Source of the DNA: Sterolibacterium sp964437515
Lineage (GTDB): Bacteria; Pseudomonadota; Gammaproteobacteria; Burkholderiales; Rhodocyclaceae
Direction: 5' to 3'
Assembly: GCA_964437515.1 (NCBI GenBank)
Contig: CAYTHB010000042.1
Span: 1-23,517 of the forward strand
Length of the DNA: 23,517 nt
Part shown: positions 21,243 through 23,517 of the stretch, one piece after another
How the letters are laid out: every line of letters begins with the position of its first letter
Position numbering within the stretch: the stretch's first letter is position 1
Made by a program: the position numbers and the translations under genes
Notes under the pieces: model-generated
Seen by the model: only the letters and a program-made list of their open reading frames with translations
What the model was told of the DNA's origin: nothing
Databases searched by the model: none

Positions 21243-21620
21243 ATGAGCTATGCGCTGATCAAACTCGTGCACATGAGCTGCGCGGCGCTGAGCTTCAGCC
21301 TGTTTTTCCTGCGTGGCGTCTGGATGCTGCGCGCACCCGAGAGGCTGCAGCTGCGCTGGGTGCGGATCGCGCCGCATGTCATCGACACCACCCTGCTCGG
21401 CAGCGCGGTCACGCTCGCCGTGCTGAGCCGGCAGTATCCGGGCGTCGAGAACTGGCTCACCGCGAAAGTCGTTGCGCTGCTGGTGTATATCGCACTGGGC
21501 ATGGTGGCGCTCAGGCGCGGCCGCACGCGGGGGGCGCGCACTGTCGCCTGGCTGGCCGCGTTGGCGGTGTTCGGCTACATCGTCGCCGTCGCGCGCACCC
21601 GCAGCGCCTGGCCCGTCTGA
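21243..21620 (+). CDS. SirB2-family membrane protein
   Basis: The 125-residue protein has four hydrophobic helices and the SirB2-family opening YALIKLVHMSCAALSFSLF, followed by a central HVIDTTLLGSA segment and a short terminal helix. Family members are small inner-membrane proteins of poorly known role, sometimes near respiratory genes. No Shine-Dalgarno site is seen, and the start lies just after the inverted repeat, which may supply an altered leader. It is nine bases from the nosR FNR-type box and reads into nosR. Confidence 0.78.
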   Translation: MSYALIKLVHMSCAALSFSLFFLRGVWMLRAPERLQLRWVRIAPHVIDTTLLGSAVTLAVLSRQYPGVENWLTAKVVALLVYIALGMVALRRGRTRGARTVAWLAALAVFGYIVAVARTRSAWPV

Positions 21621-21629
21621 CCATGGCAA

Positions 21630-21643
21630 TTGACCCGAATCAA
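21630..21643 (+). promoter_or_regulatory. FNR/DNR-type box upstream of nosR
   Basis: TTGAC-CCGA-ATCAA, ending 64 bases before the nosR ATG at 21708. Same asymmetric form as the nirS and norC boxes. Confidence 0.8.
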
Positions 21644-21707
21644 TGAGCGGAATATCGGCACGGCGCTACAAGGATGCGAATCTGATGTGGAGAAATTCGC
21701 TGTGCCG

Positions 21708-23324
21708 ATGAGTCGGTTACGTTACTGTCTGCGCGTGTTCCTCGCACTGATGCTGTTTGTCTGGATTCTGCCGGTGTCGGCGTCCGAGCACGAAGAGCAC
21801 GCGGATCGGGAGGAGCACGAGGAATCCGGGATGCTGACTTCGCTGGTACGCGAATTCTTCCCGCAGGCCGAACGCTTCGGGCCGTTCGACGGAGATCCGC
21901 GCGCCGCGCCGGTCATCGCGCACGGCGCCATCGCCGGTTATGTGTATCTCACCGACGAGATCATGCCCATACCCGCCTATTCCGGAAAACCCATCAGCAC
22001 GCTGGTGGGCGTGGATCTGAGCGGCACCATCGTCGGCGTGCGCATCGTGCATCACGAGGAGCCGATCCTGCTCGCGGGCGTGACCGAGGCGCAGCTTGCG
22101 GCCTTCGTCGATCAATACCATGGCATCAATGCGCGCGACCGCATCAAAGTCGGCGGCGAACCGCGCGAAGGCTATGCCGTCGTCGATGCGATCAGCGGCG
22201 CGACCATCACCATGATGGTGATCAACCAGACCATCACCAAGACGCTGGAGAAAGTCGCCGCATCGCGCGGCCTGCTCGACGGTCCGGTGCAGCGGCAGGC
22301 CGCGACGCCACAATCGAAAACCGGCGCGGACGCAGGCGTGCCGATCTGGAAGGAGGTCTGGAAGGAGCACGTGTTCCGCATCGGCGTGCTGGTCGCGGCC
22401 CTGATCCTGCTGACGCTGATCCTGCTGTTCCAGGATTATCTGGCGCAGCATCCGCGCCTGCTGCTGGTCGTGCGCGACGGTTATCTGGTGTTCACAGTGA
22501 TCTTCATCGGCTGGTATACGCTGGCGCAGCTCTCGGTCGTCAATGTGCTGACCTTCGTGCAGGCGGTGATGCGCGACTTCCGCTGGGAAACTTTTCTGAT
22601 CGATCCGCTGCTGTTCATTCTGTGGGGCTTCGTCGCCATCACGCTGCTGCTGTGGGGGCGCGGCGTGTATTGCGGCTGGCTGTGTCCGTTCGGCGCGCTG
22701 CAGGAACTCATCAATCAGACGGCGCGCAGATTCAACGTGCGCCAGTGGGAGTTTCCGGAAGTCGTGCACGAGCGGCTGTGGGCGCTCAAATACGTCATCC
22801 TGCTGCTGCTGTTCGGCATCTCGCTGCAATCGCTGGAATCCGCCGTGCGCTATGCCGAGATCGAGCCGTTCAAGACCGCCATCACCCTGCGGTTCCAGCG
22901 CGACTGGGGCTATCTGATCTACGCGGTCGCGCTGCTGGCGATTTCCGCCGTGAACCGTAAGTTCTACTGCAAGTATCTGTGTCCGCTTGGCGCTGCGCTG
23001 GCGATTCCGGCGCGACAGCGGCTGTTCGACTGGCTGCGCCGGCGCAAGGAATGCGGCAAGCCGTGCCAGATCTGCGCCAACGAATGCGAAGTGCGCGCCA
23101 TCACCGCGACCGGCGAGATCAACGCCAACGAATGCCATTATTGTCTAGACTGTCAGGTGACCTACTGGAACGACAGCAAGTGCCCGCCGCTGGCGCAGCG
23201 GCGCAAGCGCCGCGAAAAAGGCGTGCGCGCGCGCGAGCTGGCGGAAGAGATGGTGCTGAGTTTCCGCGCCATGGAAAAGACAGATGAATCTGCAGCGGAT
23301 CGGGAGACGTCGACGAAGGAGTAA
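21708..23324 (+). CDS. nosR: NosR-family membrane flavo-iron-sulfur protein (short form)
   Basis: NosR supports N2O reductase by delivering electrons and assisting expression of nosZ. The 538-residue protein has a signal-like first helix, then a periplasmic FMN-binding domain (about 60-190) with SGATIT (163-168), where the Thr would carry FMN. Several membrane helices follow, with CGWLCP (322-327) and CKYLCP (421-426) motifs. A cytoplasmic ferredoxin-like region has cysteines at 449, 453, 456, 460, 476, 479, 482 and 492. It is shorter than the roughly 700 residues of classical NosR, the loss being in the N-terminal periplasmic part. A GTG at 21702 is better spaced from GGAG and is an alternative start. 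The regulator gene upstream and the box at 21630 suggest FNR control. Confidence 0.88.
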   Translation: MSRLRYCLRVFLALMLFVWILPVSASEHEEHADREEHEESGMLTSLVREFFPQAERFGPFDGDPRAAPVIAHGAIAGYVYLTDEIMPIPAYSGKPISTLVGVDLSGTIVGVRIVHHEEPILLAGVTEAQLAAFVDQYHGINARDRIKVGGEPREGYAVVDAISGATITMMVINQTITKTLEKVAASRGLLDGPVQRQAATPQSKTGADAGVPIWKEVWKEHVFRIGVLVAALILLTLILLFQDYLAQHPRLLLVVRDGYLVFTVIFIGWYTLAQLSVVNVLTFVQAVMRDFRWETFLIDPLLFILWGFVAITLLLWGRGVYCGWLCPFGALQELINQTARRFNVRQWEFPEVVHERLWALKYVILLLLFGISLQSLESAVRYAEIEPFKTAITLRFQRDWGYLIYAVALLAISAVNRKFYCKYLCPLGAALAIPARQRLFDWLRRRKECGKPCQICANECEVRAITATGEINANECHYCLDCQVTYWNDSKCPPLAQRRKRREKGVRARELAEEMVLSFRAMEKTDESAADRETSTKE

Positions 23325-23373
23325 CATTGTTGAAACAGTCTTTTCTCAATTAGCCCCGAGTTTTTTGGGGCCG

Positions 23374-23387
23374 TTGACCTGAATCAA
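23374..23387 (+). promoter_or_regulatory. FNR/DNR-type box upstream of the last gene
   Basis: TTGAC-CTGA-ATCAA, ending 74 bases before the ATG at 23462. It matches the other boxes in form and spacing. Confidence 0.8.
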
Positions 23388-23461
23388 GGCGATTTGTAGG
23401 GGTAAAGCCTAAAAACAACCACAACAATAGCCTTCTCACCACTCGGATAGGAGTGATCAAC

Positions 23462-23517
23462 ATGAAACACCGCACTACCCAAGGAATGCGTCTGTCCATG
23501 CTCGTTGCCGCCATGAC
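23462..23517 (+). CDS. 5' end of an exported protein, possibly nosZ (cut by the window edge)
   Basis: Only 18 complete codons are visible (MKHRTTQGMRLSMLVAAM...). They have the basic-then-hydrophobic start of a signal peptide. AGGAG precedes the ATG and an FNR-type box lies upstream. The position after nosR favours N2O reductase, but the visible part lacks the twin-arginine motif usual for nosR-linked NosZ, and a c-type cytochrome is also possible. Confidence 0.45.
   Translation, partial: MKHRTTQGMRLSMLVAAM

Noticed and set aside
21717..23138. 473-residue open frame antisense to nosR
   Set aside because: Gln/His/Asp-rich composition typical of the complement of a high-GC gene; nosR on the other strand is certain.
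23353..23371. Terminator after nosR (GCCCC/GGGGC)
   Set aside because: Only a 5-bp stem with the T run inside the loop and none after it; too weak to call.

Overview
The window looks like part of a betaproteobacterial-type genome carrying an accessory denitrification locus. ParC, cytochrome cd1 nitrite reductase (NirS), a cytochrome c-dependent nitric oxide reductase (NorCB), NorEFQ, an FNR-type regulator and NosR are all recognisable. The species cannot be named from the sequence alone.

Left third (1-5373) is an eroded accessory region. It holds a lipoprotein gene, three type II toxin-antitoxin modules (higBA-like; a RelE/XRE pair whose toxin is interrupted; PIN/AbrB), a zinc-ribbon gene of unknown role, remnants of IS3- and ISAs1-family transposases, and many short repeats. 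The repeats share the core CCGTGGTCTG. An 82-bp direct repeat brackets the second module, and inverted arms of about 70-84 bp bracket the zinc-ribbon gene.

Middle (5374-11795): parC, a small secreted coiled-coil protein, a large lipoprotein that may contain deacetylase-like barrels, and a FecR-domain exported protein. A short mobile-looking repeat occurs as 147-bp and about 218-bp variants and is flanked by TAA. One copy has split the toxin gene at 2605-2751, one follows parC, and one (8532-8678) sits inside another, inverted copy.

Right half (11796-23517) is the denitrification block: nirS, a NirT/NapC-type tetraheme cytochrome, an ethylbenzene-dehydrogenase-like haem-binding cytochrome, a SUMT (nirE/cobA), norC, norB, norE, norF, norQ, an fnr/dnr-type regulator, a SirB2-like membrane protein, nosR, and the start of the next gene (possibly nosZ). 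FNR/DNR-type boxes of the form TTGAC-N4-ATCAA precede nirS, norC, nosR and the last gene, and a weaker one precedes norQ. The inferred scheme is that the oxygen-sensing regulator at 20330-21100 switches on nitrite to NO (NirS), NO to N2O (NorCB) and N2O to N2 (Nos) together. NirT and the haem-binding cytochrome would carry electrons, and SUMT would supply precorrin-2 for haem d1 or sirohaem. The other haem d1 genes and norD are not in the window.

Base composition changes inside norB at about 17.75-17.95 kb. It is close to 50-53% GC in sampled norB rows before and 67-68% after, with a matching shift in codon choice. The right end is therefore either a recombination mosaic or an assembly join.
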